Below, piece by piece: positions 1 to 8,876 of a DNA stretch of 64,000 nt; positions within the stretch are counted from its first letter, which is position 1, and the number at the start of each line of letters is the position of its first letter. The position numbers and the translations under genes were made by a program. Source of the DNA: Annona cherimola. Taxonomy: Eukaryota > Streptophyta > Magnoliopsida > Magnoliales > Annonaceae. The notes below the pieces were generated by a model. The model had not been told where the DNA came from. It saw only the letters and a list, made by a program, of their open reading frames with translations, and ran no database searches. The DNA lies in NCBI GenBank assembly GCA_030490835.1, contig CM059972.1, positions 54,293,563-54,357,562 of the forward strand, in the 5' to 3' direction.

Positions 1-300
1 AACTTAAACATTGCTAGTCCCTTAGCAATGAAAATAGTTTAATATATTATAATTTATTTATTTTTTTTACAAAAATCTAAGTGCACTGCTATTAATAATA
101 ATAAGTTTTAGAAGGAAATTTTCTTAGTATATATGTGTAAAATATTTTTCATGATGCATATAAAAGATTATAGCACGTGTGTATGTGTACTAATGAACAA
201 ATGGGCATTTAATAAATAAGTTATTTTCGACTCATCCAATCTAAGTAATATTTATATCAGTTAATATATATATCTCTTTTTTTTTCATCATTTTTTTTTC

Positions 301-459
301 TCCCCTCACCATATTTCAGGGTATCTAGGGATTTTTTATTTTTTTTTTGCAACATGTTTTTCTTCCCCTCACCATATTTCAGGATATCTGGGGCTTTACA
401 TTTTTTTTCTATATTTTTTTTAATATTCTCCCCTCACCATATTTCAGGGTATCTGGGGA
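301..459 (-). repeat. Three-copy degenerate tandem repeat
   Basis: A 31-bp word beginning TCCCCTCACCATATTTCAGG and ending in ATCTGGGG occurs at 301, 364 and 429. The spacing is 63 and 65 bp, and the copies are separated by T-rich spacers. Copies differ at only a few positions while the spacers are simple sequence. The array lies in the presumed 3' untranslated region of the Athila-type element. Confidence 0.85.
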
Positions 460-816
460 TATAATTTTTTTTTTTTTTTAACTACCAGCTATCAATTATA
501 GCGATATTAAAGATTACTTGCTTGGATGAGAGAGAAAAATTATATTATCATGGTACCCACGAGGTTCATTGACGTGTAAGTGCAATCAGTGCTAATAAAA
601 TTTTGAAAACACCATGAAAATATTTTTTTACAAATATAACTAATTACAGTTTTCCTCTTCACTTACTACCAAGTATAGCAAGTGTACTTTGATTTATCTC
701 TATTTTTTTTTTTTGATATTTTCTAGAATTTTTTTTTTCTTATTAATTAATTTTTTTTTTAAAATTTTTATTTTATATTATATATTTTTTTAAATAAATC
801 ACGTTAAGCAAACCAG

Positions 817-830
817 ACCCCCCCCAACTT
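817..830 (-). other. Polypurine-tract-like sequence
   Basis: On the minus strand this reads AAGTTGGGGGGGGT, resembling the AAGTTTGGGGG tracts seen at the 3' end of Athila-type internal regions. It lies on the expected side of the ORF. The adjoining 3' LTR start was not found, so its function as the plus-strand primer is inferred. Confidence 0.45.
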
Positions 831-984
831 GAATAGAGCTATCTTTGATAAACATGCACAAAATATATAAATTCATAAAAATAAGATAGCAGGGAAATAG
901 ACAACCTGGGGTGTAAGGATCTGATTAAATTGCTACAGCTTTCTCCTACAAAAAGAAAAGCAAAGGTATATATATACACATGTT

Positions 985-1009
985 GGGTTGCCTCCCAACC
1001 AGCGCTAAG
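985..1009 (-). other. Conserved GGGAGGCAACCC motif of Athila-type elements
   Basis: On the minus strand this reads AGCGCTGGTTGGGAGGCAAC followed by CC, just downstream of the gag-like ORF. From memory, this phrase is widespread downstream of coding regions in plant Athila-type retrotransposons. A diverged copy with the same polarity occurs at about 24362-24388 and again in the second composite copy near 60231. Its role is unknown; it works here as a lineage marker. Confidence 0.55.
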
Positions 1010-1042
1010 TTTTATATCTTTAGCCAGACATAATGTTTAATG

Positions 1043-2719
1043 TTATCCAATTCCTGCTCTATTAAAATTCTTAACACTATGTAGATTATTTATCATTTTC
1101 ATATGTTCATGCTCAAGATTTGTAAAGATTAATGAGTTATCAATGATGTCCAATATGTAGCATTCTTCAATTTGATCTAAATTATTTATTGAACTGTTAC
1201 CAAATGAGAGCATGCTTTTATTTTGGGTTAAACAGGATTCCATTTGAATACAACGCTCTTGGAGAAATTGACTATAATTTGGAATATACTGAATAACATC
1301 AAAGAGCGAAATTTTAACTTGAACCTGTTTAAATATTTGCATCATCTCTTCCTTTTTCATTAATTCATCTATGCTAACGAGCTCATCTTTAAAAGTACTT
1401 GAAATAGCAGGTATGTACTTCTTAAAATTTTCATCAATAATTTCATTTTCATCTCCCCCCAACTTATCCTCAATAAACTCTTTATTTCTCACCTCACCAT
1501 CAATTTGGCTATGATCTATATCATTCATTTGAAACCTAATATAACTATTATCAATCTCCTCAATATTTTCTTGATATTTTTCTTCTTCCAATTTATCATT
1601 AATTAATTTTTCATTGTTTTCTATAATATTTTCTTGATTATGAAGAGAGGAATTCTCATTAAGTTTATGATCTGAGAAACCATCACTACATAATGTTGTA
1701 ATTATTACCAAATTTTCAGACAATAGATTTTTCGATAGTAGTTGATCTGATTGAATTTGATAGTCAAAATTATTTATTGGAGTAGTAGTTGATTCATTAG
1801 GTTCCTCCCCACATAATGTTTCTACAATATATTCATCATTTATTTTCAAATTATCTTTCTTTTGACTTAGCATTTGTTCGTTAAGGGATTCAGCTTCTAA
1901 AGCATTTGGAAATGCTAAGTCGTTTTCAAAATATGGACTTTCCAATGGTATTGAATCTATTTGAAAATTTGAATGATCGACTAGATTATCAATTTGGTCA
2001 GTATGATCTGTCGTCTTAGAAAATAACTGTTGGTCGGAAAGGAATTGTTGATCTAATCTTTCGAATCCTCCCTCTACGTCATCTAAGTGAGGAGGTTGTT
2101 GATAATCTTCTTGCTCTAATGAAAAATTTGAAAAGTCCTCTTGTGGGCAGCAGTCTTGCAAATACATATTTTTATAATGTTCAACTCGATTTACGCACTC
2201 TGCAAATCTATTTGCTATGTTTTGAAAGCCATTGAGAATAATATTTTGCATTTTTTCAAATCTCTCATCATAATTATATGTTTGATGAAAAGATTGGTTA
2301 ATAGGTTGAGGTGATGAAAAATTTTCTTCAGGATATACCGGTGGCCCATATGTATTTTCATAATCATTAGATTGATATTGATAGTTTGAAAATTGACTTT
2401 GCTCAGGTGGCCACTGGGTTTGTAGATATGGAGGGTAAGATTGCATTTGTTGATTTGTCCAAGAAGGATTAGGACAACTCATCCATTCTGAGTTATGTGT
2501 ATGTGAAAATGAATTATAATCAGGTGTATGGAACTGATGAAAATTTTGCACTCGCGCTTGATATGGTAAAAATTGAGTCTCATTAGAATATGTCGTTTGA
2601 AAAGGAATCGATGTATTTACGAATGAACTGTTTGAGTTTTGATAGGCAAGTAAATCATTAAGCTTTTGGTTTAATTTTTCTAACTTACCTAACCGCTGAT
2701 CAATAAAGTTCATGTCCAT
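1043..2719 (-). CDS. Athila-type gag-like protein, 558 aa, no pol
   Basis: This is an uninterrupted 558-codon ORF that starts about 180 nt downstream of a TGGCGCCGTTG primer site in the same orientation. The N-terminus (residues 1-27) is a short heptad-like helix, followed by a Gln/Asn/Tyr/Pro-rich stretch (about 28-150), a second helical segment with Cys-Cys near residue 190, and an Asp/Glu/Asn-rich acidic middle. Near the C-terminus the phrases FKQVQVKISLFDVIQYIPNY and SQFLQERC resemble the segment that precedes the protease in Athila gag-pol proteins (family pattern: FKKV-x-INIP-x-LDAI-x-Q-x-P-x-YAKFLKELC). I see no zinc knuckle, protease or polymerase. The ORF ends just before the GGGAGGCAACCC motif. 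I infer a non-autonomous element encoding a derived gag. The intact frame is notable beside the heavily broken neighbours. Function beyond gag-like is a guess. Confidence 0.6.
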   Translation of the reverse strand: MDMNFIDQRLGKLEKLNQKLNDLLAYQNSNSSFVNTSIPFQTTYSNETQFLPYQARVQNFHQFHTPDYNSFSHTHNSEWMSCPNPSWTNQQMQSYPPYLQTQWPPEQSQFSNYQYQSNDYENTYGPPVYPEENFSSPQPINQSFHQTYNYDERFEKMQNIILNGFQNIANRFAECVNRVEHYKNMYLQDCCPQEDFSNFSLEQEDYQQPPHLDDVEGGFERLDQQFLSDQQLFSKTTDHTDQIDNLVDHSNFQIDSIPLESPYFENDLAFPNALEAESLNEQMLSQKKDNLKINDEYIVETLCGEEPNESTTTPINNFDYQIQSDQLLSKNLLSENLVIITTLCSDGFSDHKLNENSSLHNQENIIENNEKLINDKLEEEKYQENIEEIDNSYIRFQMNDIDHSQIDGEVRNKEFIEDKLGGDENEIIDENFKKYIPAISSTFKDELVSIDELMKKEEMMQIFKQVQVKISLFDVIQYIPNYSQFLQERCIQMESCLTQNKSMLSFGNSSINNLDQIEECYILDIIDNSLIFTNLEHEHMKMINNLHSVKNFNRAGIG

Positions 2720-2897
2720 TCTTTAATTTTAGTTTTTTTTTTTTTTTTTTTAAAGCAGGAAAGAATCGAAATTGGTAATCCAAAGTTCAAGTGCAATAAG
2801 TAAAGAAAGCAGTTAAATAAAGCAGTAAAGATTATACTATTCAAAGCAAGTAAAAGAAATTTAAAGCAACTAATAAAATAATTCAAAATTTCATGCC

Positions 2898-2915
2898 TCC
2901 CCGACAACGGCGCCA
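2898..2915 (-). promoter_or_regulatory. Primer binding site, Athila type
   Basis: On the minus strand the 18 nt read TGGCGCCGTTGTCGGGGA, one base from the TGGCGCCGTTGCCGGGGA typical of Athila/Tat elements, which is complementary to a tRNA 3' end (commonly given as tRNA-Asp). It fixes the element's orientation. The 5' LTR lies at higher coordinates, ending in CA at about 2922, with a 6-nt spacer. Confidence 0.85.
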
Positions 2916-3078
2916 AAAACTTGATGCGAACCAAGTGCTTGTCGTTAAGAGCACTGTGATCACTAGTTTAATTTAAATTAACCGAAACACATTAAAGCTA
3001 CCACTATACGAGTGATAGTGTAGAATAATGGTGAGTCGGGTCGAATCCACAGAGAGGCTATATATTTTGAATTATTTT

Positions 3079-3469
3079 TAGAAGAAAGAGAAGGTATAGA
3101 GAAGAGAGGGAGAGAAATGAAAGAAAAAGGAAAGAAATTAGGTGAAAGAGAGGAGAGAGAGAGAGACGTTAGATAGAGAGAGAAGAAAAAGAACTTAGAT
3201 AGCTGAGAGAGAAAAGAGAGAAGAGGGAGAGAGAAGTTAGAGAGAGAAAAGAAATAGAGGAAATTAGAGAGAGAGGAAAGAAATGAGAAGAATAAGAGAA
3301 GAGAGAGAGAGAGAAAGAAATAGGAGAGAGGAGAGAGAAAGAGAGTTTAGAGAGAGAAGAAAAGAGAAAATAGGAGAAATTAGAAAAGAAATTAGAGAGA
3401 GAAAGGGAAAGAAATTAGAAGGAGAGAAAAAGAATAGAGAAAAGATTAAAGAAAAGGAGACAAGCAGTT
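3079..3469. repeat. Purine-rich GA low-complexity tract
   Basis: About 390 bp is almost purely A and G on the plus strand (GAGAGA runs with AAA interruptions). On the minus strand it would form a CT-rich leader between the LTR promoter at 3871 and the primer site. The 62-codon Arg/Glu frame in it is a by-product of composition. Confidence 0.85.
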
Positions 3470-3870
3470 AAAAGAAATTATAATTAACTAACAACTTAAT
3501 TAAAACTATTCTAAGAAAGCAATTAAAGCTATGAAATTTAACTATTAAAACAAGAAAGAGAATTACATTAAATTTAATCTAAAAATTACAAAGCAGAAAA
3601 CAAAGCAGTAAATATAATTTAAAAATTAAAACTACAAATTAAAATTTAACAACTACAAATTACTACCAACTATAAAGCAGAAAATAAAATTTACATCACC
3701 CGTAAACAGCGAATCTCCACGTAATGGAAACTTTTATTGCTTGGCCCCACCTCCTTGCTACGGGTCCCACAAAATGGGTCCCACCCACTTGCTATGGGGT
3801 CCCACCAAATGGGTCCCACCCAAGGGGTGTGTGGGGTATGGGGTGTGTGTTTTTGGGATGAGTGAAGGCC

Positions 3871-3880
3871 TTATTTTATA
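3871..3880 (-). promoter_or_regulatory. TATA box of the Athila-type LTR
   Basis: The minus strand reads TATAAAATAA, followed by a GGCC-containing stretch, in a GC-rich setting upstream of the CT-rich leader and primer site. Position and orientation fit a U3 promoter. Transcription start is not mapped. Confidence 0.5.
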
Positions 3881-4089
3881 GTTGAGGGAGGGGCCCTCCC
3901 TCCCTTTTGCTTTCGATGTGGGATTCTCATCTCGTCGCTTGCCTTAGCTGCCTTCTCTTTACACTGCCTCACATGAGTTCTCCGCTTCTGGTGGTAGCAT
4001 GCTTGATTTCCATCTACCGATTTCAATGTCAACTTGGATTTTGCTGGAATTTCTGGTTTCATGAACAATAGAGAGGTAGCACAGATTCT

Positions 4090-5230
4090 TTCGGTGTTGC
4101 CGAAATGGGGCTAAGATGACATTGTTGAGATGGAGGATCTTTCCAGGCTTGGCAGCTAAACGGCCACCGGACAGTTGCCGAAATTAAAGGCCGCAACTGC
4201 TTCCTTCGCCGGAATCAATGGGTTTGTTTTTTTGGCAGCTGGTTGGTTTGGGGAAGATGGAGAGCTGTTGCCCCTAGTTTCGGTGCTGATTATGGAGAGA
4301 ACCAGAGCTGCTGGGATTGTGCGAACAGCAAGCTGGGATTTTTCGGTGGCCGCAAATGGGTTTTCTGTTGCCGGAAATATGCGGCTTGAAATTACTGCAA
4401 TTAAAAAGGGCACGGGCTGAATTTTTTTCTTCCGTGAATGGGTTCGCTGGCATGGAACTCAACTGGATGGAAGAAGAAATGGAAGTTGCGGGATTGAGCG
4501 TGAATTCGGCCATTGGTTTTGTAGCTACCGATATGTGGTGAAAGAAATACCGTGTTTGTTATGCTTGATGGGTTTGGGCATTTGGAAATAGGGGCTGGCC
4601 GAAACTGGATTGGGGAAGAAAAGGAGTTGCAGCCGGTGATTGTTGAGATGGAAGGTAGCAAACAACGACCCCTATGCCGACGCCGACAGCCACCAATGAT
4701 GAAGGCCGGAGACTGCAAGGAAGATCGTGACGGTGTGCGGCGTTGCCATGGCTGTCGTTTGTGGGAAAAATGGATGGGGGATTGAAAAGAGTCCGGCCAT
4801 AGGTTTAATAAAAATGGCTGCTCCAATTTGGTGTTGAGATTATGCTGGTTTTCTGCCTCCGTTTGAAATCCATGGCTGCCGTGGAATTTTTCGGTGATGG
4901 GCAGAAAAATGGGTTTTTGAAATTGGGCGTTGTGGTGATGGCTGGAATCGACGACGCGTATGGCTTGCAGAGTTCGTTGCTTGGCCAGTTTAGTGAAGAG
5001 GTTGTCGTATGGTTTCCGGGATGGCAGCTGCTTGAGAACGGTGCTGCAATTTGGTGGAAAATGGGGCTGCCAATGGTCGGTTTGGGAAGATGGAGGTGCT
5101 GATCGTGCGGGCGCTGCCGGATTTGGGGAAGACGCAGGTCGGAGCTGCTTAGATCGTCATTTTGGGGAAGATGGAGCACCGAACTGGTGCTCCGGTGGTG
5201 CACGAGAATCCGGTGCTCCTGCGATGTATT
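4090..5230. repeat. GC-rich stretch with degenerate GGGGAAGATGGAG motif
   Basis: The word TTTGGGGAAGATGGAG or a close variant recurs near 4250, 4605, 5085, 5122 and 5160. It is mixed with GCTGCCGGA-like and GTTGCCGAAA-like words. The copies are irregularly spaced, which suggests an old, decayed internal repeat. Overlapping frames of 65-140 codons on both strands have no family resemblance that I can see. Confidence 0.5.
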
Positions 5231-5640
5231 TAAATACGAACCTAAATATTAATGCTTTGATAATTTCAACATCATATATTATCTTAGTTTTATCCTTTAA
5301 TTTATTTTATCTAAATATAATATTTTACTTTGTTCCTAATATTTTTAAAATATAATTATAGATATATATTCATGATTTTTCTAATTAAATGATTTCATAA
5401 ATTTGCCCAAATTATATTAATAAGCTAATACATATTTTAACATTAAAATTTTCTAGGGGATTGTGTTATAGTTTTATATTTTTAAGAATCTTGCAAAATG
5501 ACCCGTTTTATAGCAAAATTACAGATTTTATCAAAAATATGATTTTCATGAAATTCTACTTAAAACATGTATTTAATTAACGTTTTAATATTTAACAACG
5601 TGAATTTAATATAAAATTAAAGGAAAATTTTTAGACTTAT
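5231..5640. other. AT-rich interval, nothing recognised
   Basis: Composition drops abruptly to AT-rich. I see no frame, repeat or element end here. It separates the Athila-type LTR-like region from the start of the duplicated composite block at about 5641. Confidence 0.6.
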
Positions 5641-5770
5641 CAGTTTCCTTCGAATATTTCAAATGATTTAGAAATGTGTTATTTAAATATTTATAAAATT
5701 ATTAAGGTTGGTCATCCTTACAAAATATTTTTATTAACTTGTTAACTTGGGTTGTGCCAAGTTTTCAAGT

Positions 5771-5780
5771 TATAAAAGGG
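5771..5780 (+). promoter_or_regulatory. TATA-like box in Tekay LTR
   Basis: The plus strand reads TATAAAAGGG; the same word is at 57363-57372 in the second block copy. The longer LTR subfamily (e.g. near 49985) lacks it at the matching place, so it may be a subfamily-specific promoter or a chance match. Confidence 0.35.
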
Positions 5781-6593
5781 AATATAGACCAAGGCCTGTA
5801 CTATTTTGAAATGACGTGCTAGCATTAAGTTTTGAAAAGGAAAACTCACAGACTAGGGTCTGTGGAGTTTTATAAAAGCATGCTAGCATAAGAATGTGAA
5901 GAAAGGAATGTGCACATGAGTTATGTACTAGGTCTACTGTAGAGGATATGCAGACCGGACGTGGTTGCAAGATGGGCCCCCTCTACATAGGCCAAGTCGC
6001 TTGAAAAGGCGAAATGCCGGCGGTGCTCTCCTTAAAATGGGAGAAGGAACAGATAGCCGCCCAGCTAGCGGGCCATCTAATGAAAGGATTTCTCTCCAAA
6101 GGAGGAAAGAGTGATCACTTGGTAAGTGTCACCTACCAGACGGACAGAAACGTAATGTATGATGCATATGCTTGTTTTGAAAAGGTTTTATGGAAAATGT
6201 TTTAAGGACATGAGAATGTCCTTGGAGAAAGGAAGTTTTATGAAAAATATTTTTATGTCCATGAAAAAGAGGTTTACATGTTAAGTTTGCAAGCATATGT
6301 TTTATGAATGGTTTTATGAAAAGGTTTCTATTCCATTGGTAGTTGATCACTTGCTAAGTGTCTCCTATCGAATAGAGAGAAATGCATTTACGAATGGTTT
6401 ACATGAATGATTTTCATGAATGGTTTACAAAAAGGTTTCTATTTCATTGGTAGTTGATCACTTGGTAAGTGTCTTCTATCGAATGGAGAGAAATTCATTT
6501 AAATGAAAGAAAAATACGTGCTTATTGAGTTTCGACTCATGTTTTGTTTTCCCCCCTTAGACAAGTGCAAGGAAAAATCAAGTGATGAAAGGC

Positions 6594-6598
6594 ATGTT
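6594..6598. repeat. Target site duplication ATGTT, left
   Basis: ATGTT lies just left of the TGTTGG terminus at 6599 and is repeated at 17288-17292 just right of the CCAACA terminus. The second block copy near 58189 carries the uninterrupted sequence GGCATGTTCTCGCTG, confirming the insertion site. Confidence 0.95.
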
Positions 6599-7393
6599 TG
6601 TTGGTCCCGAGTTAATTACAATTACCCAAGAGAGGAGGGGTGAATTGGGTATTATGAAAATTTAAAACTTAAACAGAAACTTTTACCCCGGATTAATCTA
6701 GTCCCCTTTATGAAGAAACAAAATGGAATGCAATATAATATAGAGAGCAGAAATATAAATTACCACACAAGATTTTATAGTGGTTCGGGCAACCTCCCTA
6801 CTCCACTCTTCCAAGCTCATACCTCTTGTGACTTGGGTTCCAATATGTATTCCACGAATACAACTAGAGTCTCCACTCTCTTCTAGATTCTAGCTCTAGG
6901 AGGCATATACAACCAAAGCCTCTGCTCTCTTCTAGATTCAAGCTCTAGGGGGCATATACAATCAACACAAGTAGGTGATGAGTTACACTCCAATCACAAC
7001 TCTACTTGCAACGTCTTGGTTTCAATCACCAAACTTAAACCAAGCACTAAAACAAACAATAATGTAAAAATAAAGAAGATCTACACTTAACTGGGTTGTG
7101 TAGCAAGTTTCAGCTCGAGGAAGAATCTGTAGGAGCAACCGATTGTGTTTCGTTGAAGCAAATCGCAACTTTGAAGCTTGTTCTTCCTTTGAAAGTGTAT
7201 AGATCACTCAAATTTAGAGAAAAGAAAATAAGAACTCTTGCTTATACTTCTTTCCTCTCTTTAGACTCTGTCTTGTGTATAACCACATTTGCTTGAGTGT
7301 CTATTTATAGAGGAGGGAAGATTTTGAACGTTATACAAGTGGTTGGCGCGCAATAAATGTTCTAACGTTCAAAAATTAGAACGTTACTTCCCC

Positions 7394-7564
7394 AAGTCGC
7401 AGGTGGAGTCGACTTCGTCTGCGACTTCACCCAAGTCGCATGCTGGAGTCGACTTCGTGTACGACTTCGGCAGCTCTTCAGTTTCCAAGTCTAAGTTCTG
7501 GGTCAACTTGGTTTCAAACTTGGCCTCAAGTCGATCTTGGAGTCGACTTGGGGTGCGACTTGAC
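7394..7564. repeat. GTCGAC cruciform array (3' LTR, part 1)
   Basis: The first unit (7394-7427) is a 34-nt near-perfect nested palindrome: outer arms AAGTCGCAG and CTGCGACTT, centre GTCGAC. A second unit with more mismatches follows directly, then a degenerate unit near 7526-7564. CpG density is far above the surroundings. Confidence 0.85.
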
Positions 7565-7832
7565 CATTTTCTTGTGCCAAATCAGTTTGATCCTTGTTGA
7601 TTCTCCTCTTGCTTGCTTAGCTTCTTTCCTTCCCTAGTAGAGGCATTATCTTGTTCTGGACTGGCTTCGAATCTTGTAAACCTTGTGAATCTTGAAACTT
7701 GTATGATCAAATCTTCTATGATTTGGAATGAATTCATGTACCTTGCTCGCTTTAAAATTATATTAGTCTTCATATCTTGAGTTGTCTTCATCTTGAAATG
7801 AGCTTGAGCTTTTGACTTGGACTTCAGAAACT

Positions 7833-8152
7833 CAAGTCGATCTTGGGGTCGACTTCATCTGCGACTTCGCCCAAGTCACTGCTGGAGTCGACTTCGACTG
7901 CGACTTCGGAATGTTCTGTCTCAAAATCAACGCTGGAAGGAAATGTGTATCTTCAAGTCGATACTGGAGTCGACTTCGTCTGCGACTTGGCTTCCAAGTC
8001 GCAAGTGGAGTCAAATTCGACTGCGACTTCAGCTGTACACCTTCCAAATTCAAATCTGTCCATCAGGTACATGTTGAAGTTGAATGTGGAGTCAACTTCG
8101 AGATTGACTTCACCCTAAGTCGAAGTCCGAGTCGACTTAGGAATCGACTTGG
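7833..8152. repeat. GTCGAC cruciform array (3' LTR, part 2)
   Basis: Five or six further units of the same design (AAGTCG arm, GTCGAC centre, CGACTT arm), at variable spacing and with some decayed centres such as GTCAAATTCGAC. It is repeated at 16840-17159 in the 5' LTR. Confidence 0.85.
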
Positions 8153-8280
8153 TTGATTTTCATTCCTTAAGACATTCATCACACTCATTAGTAATCAATT
8201 TATACTCAAATTTGAATTTGTTAATCATCAAAACTTATGCTTTGGTCAATTTTGTTTTGTTTTAACTATTGTTTCCAACA

Positions 8281-8294
8281 ATCTCCCCCTTTTT
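8281..8294 (-). other. Polypurine tract of SIRE-type element
   Basis: On the minus strand AAAAAGGGGGAGAT directly precedes the 3' LTR terminus TGTTGG. This is the plus-strand primer position expected for Copia elements. A second similar tract lies near 8550. Confidence 0.9.
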
Positions 8295-8876
8295 GATGAT
8301 TGACAAAACTAATTTGAGTTTTTACCTTTCAAGAAAAACATATTCATATAATTTCTAAAACAGAACATCAAATATCTTTCAAACAAAGCATGAAACAAAT
8401 ATTAGAGCATAAAACAAATTTCATATCATCATGATTCATACAGATTACAATGCAAAGTAAAAATAAAACCTATATACAAGCTACCCAACCCAAAAATACT
8501 CTAAAACCTATGTCATGTCCTAAAACTCACTCAAAACTGTATCCTATCTCCCCCTTTTTCTCAATCACTCAAAATGAGATTCAATTACCAAGGATTTGGT
8601 GAATTGAAATTTGGAAATGGGATATGAAAATTGAGTAGGTTTGACGGGTCGAACATGAGCAGACGAGTAGAAGGATGAAACAGGTGCGGGGGTTGGATCT
8701 CGATGAACTGATCCGGATTCAAACGGATCTAGTTTAGGTATGGGCTGATTACGGTGACGCCCAGATGCTAGATGGTATCAGATAGTGCACATTTCCCAAT
8801 CGATATGATCTTATCGGGAATGCATGTCCATGATGGCTGTGAGGACTCCAGAGATGAGACTGGTAACTTTATTTTC
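8295..8876 (-). other. 3' noncoding region of SIRE-type element
   Basis: Between the stop of the extra ORF and the polypurine tract. AT-rich, with one additional polypurine-like run (CTCCCCCTTTTT on the plus strand, about 8549). No frame of note. Confidence 0.7.

Larger units (their letters stand above)
1..1042 (-). other. 3' noncoding region of Athila-type element
   Basis: This is AT-rich sequence downstream, on the minus strand, of the gag-like ORF. It holds long T and A runs, three copies of a 31-bp word (301-459), a polypurine-like G8 run (817-830) and the GGGAGGCAACCC motif (985-1009). No reading frame of note is present. I read it as the 3' untranslated part of the element whose primer site is at 2898. 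The 3' LTR was not identified; the left part does not resemble the right part of the presumed 5' LTR, so the LTR may lie outside the window or be lost. Confidence 0.5.
2922..5230 (-). repeat. Putative 5' LTR of Athila-type element
   Basis: The left edge is set by the primer site and a CA terminus on the minus strand. Sequence at 2940-3060 has the look of plant Athila/Tat U5 (a GTGGATTCGACCC phrase on the minus strand). A TATAAAATAA box lies at 3871-3880. GC content rises sharply from about 3700 to 5230 and falls abruptly after that. The right edge is chosen from this change and is uncertain, because no second LTR is available for comparison. Many overlapping short frames on both strands here are by-products of GC-rich repetitive sequence, not genes. 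Confidence 0.45.
5641..6598 (+). repeat. Tekay-type LTR, 3' part (first segment)
   Basis: This matches 57231-58190 nearly base for base and continues at 17288 after a Copia insertion. It is truncated on the left at about 5641. It carries a hairpin GGACATGAGAATGTCC (6206-6221), a GC-rich patch near 5960-6075 shared with the other Tekay LTRs in the window, and the sequence around 6520 (GAGTTTCGACTCATGTTTTG) that recurs in every copy. No coding capacity. Confidence 0.85.
6599..8280 (-). repeat. 3' LTR of SIRE-type element
   Basis: 1,682 bp from TGTTGG to CCAACA, next to a polypurine tract. It contains two arrays of the GTCGAC cruciform unit (7394-7564 and 7833-8152). Short frames inside the arrays are artefacts of the repeat. 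Confidence 0.95.

Noticed and set aside
2898..2915. tRNA-like sequence at the Athila primer site and at the Met primer sites
   Set aside because: Only the 3'-end complement of a tRNA is present; no cloverleaf, so these are primer sites.
3283..3471. 62-codon Arg/Glu frame
   Set aside because: Purine-only low-complexity tract.
4156..5355. Overlapping open frames of 65-141 codons on both strands
   Set aside because: No recognisable domain, all six frames open to a similar degree, and composition is GC-rich and repetitive; by-products of an LTR-like region.
7817..8156. Frames of 70-114 codons rich in Ser, Arg, Leu and Asp, seen again at 16819-17163
   Set aside because: They are translations of the GTCGAC array in different frames and lie inside LTRs.
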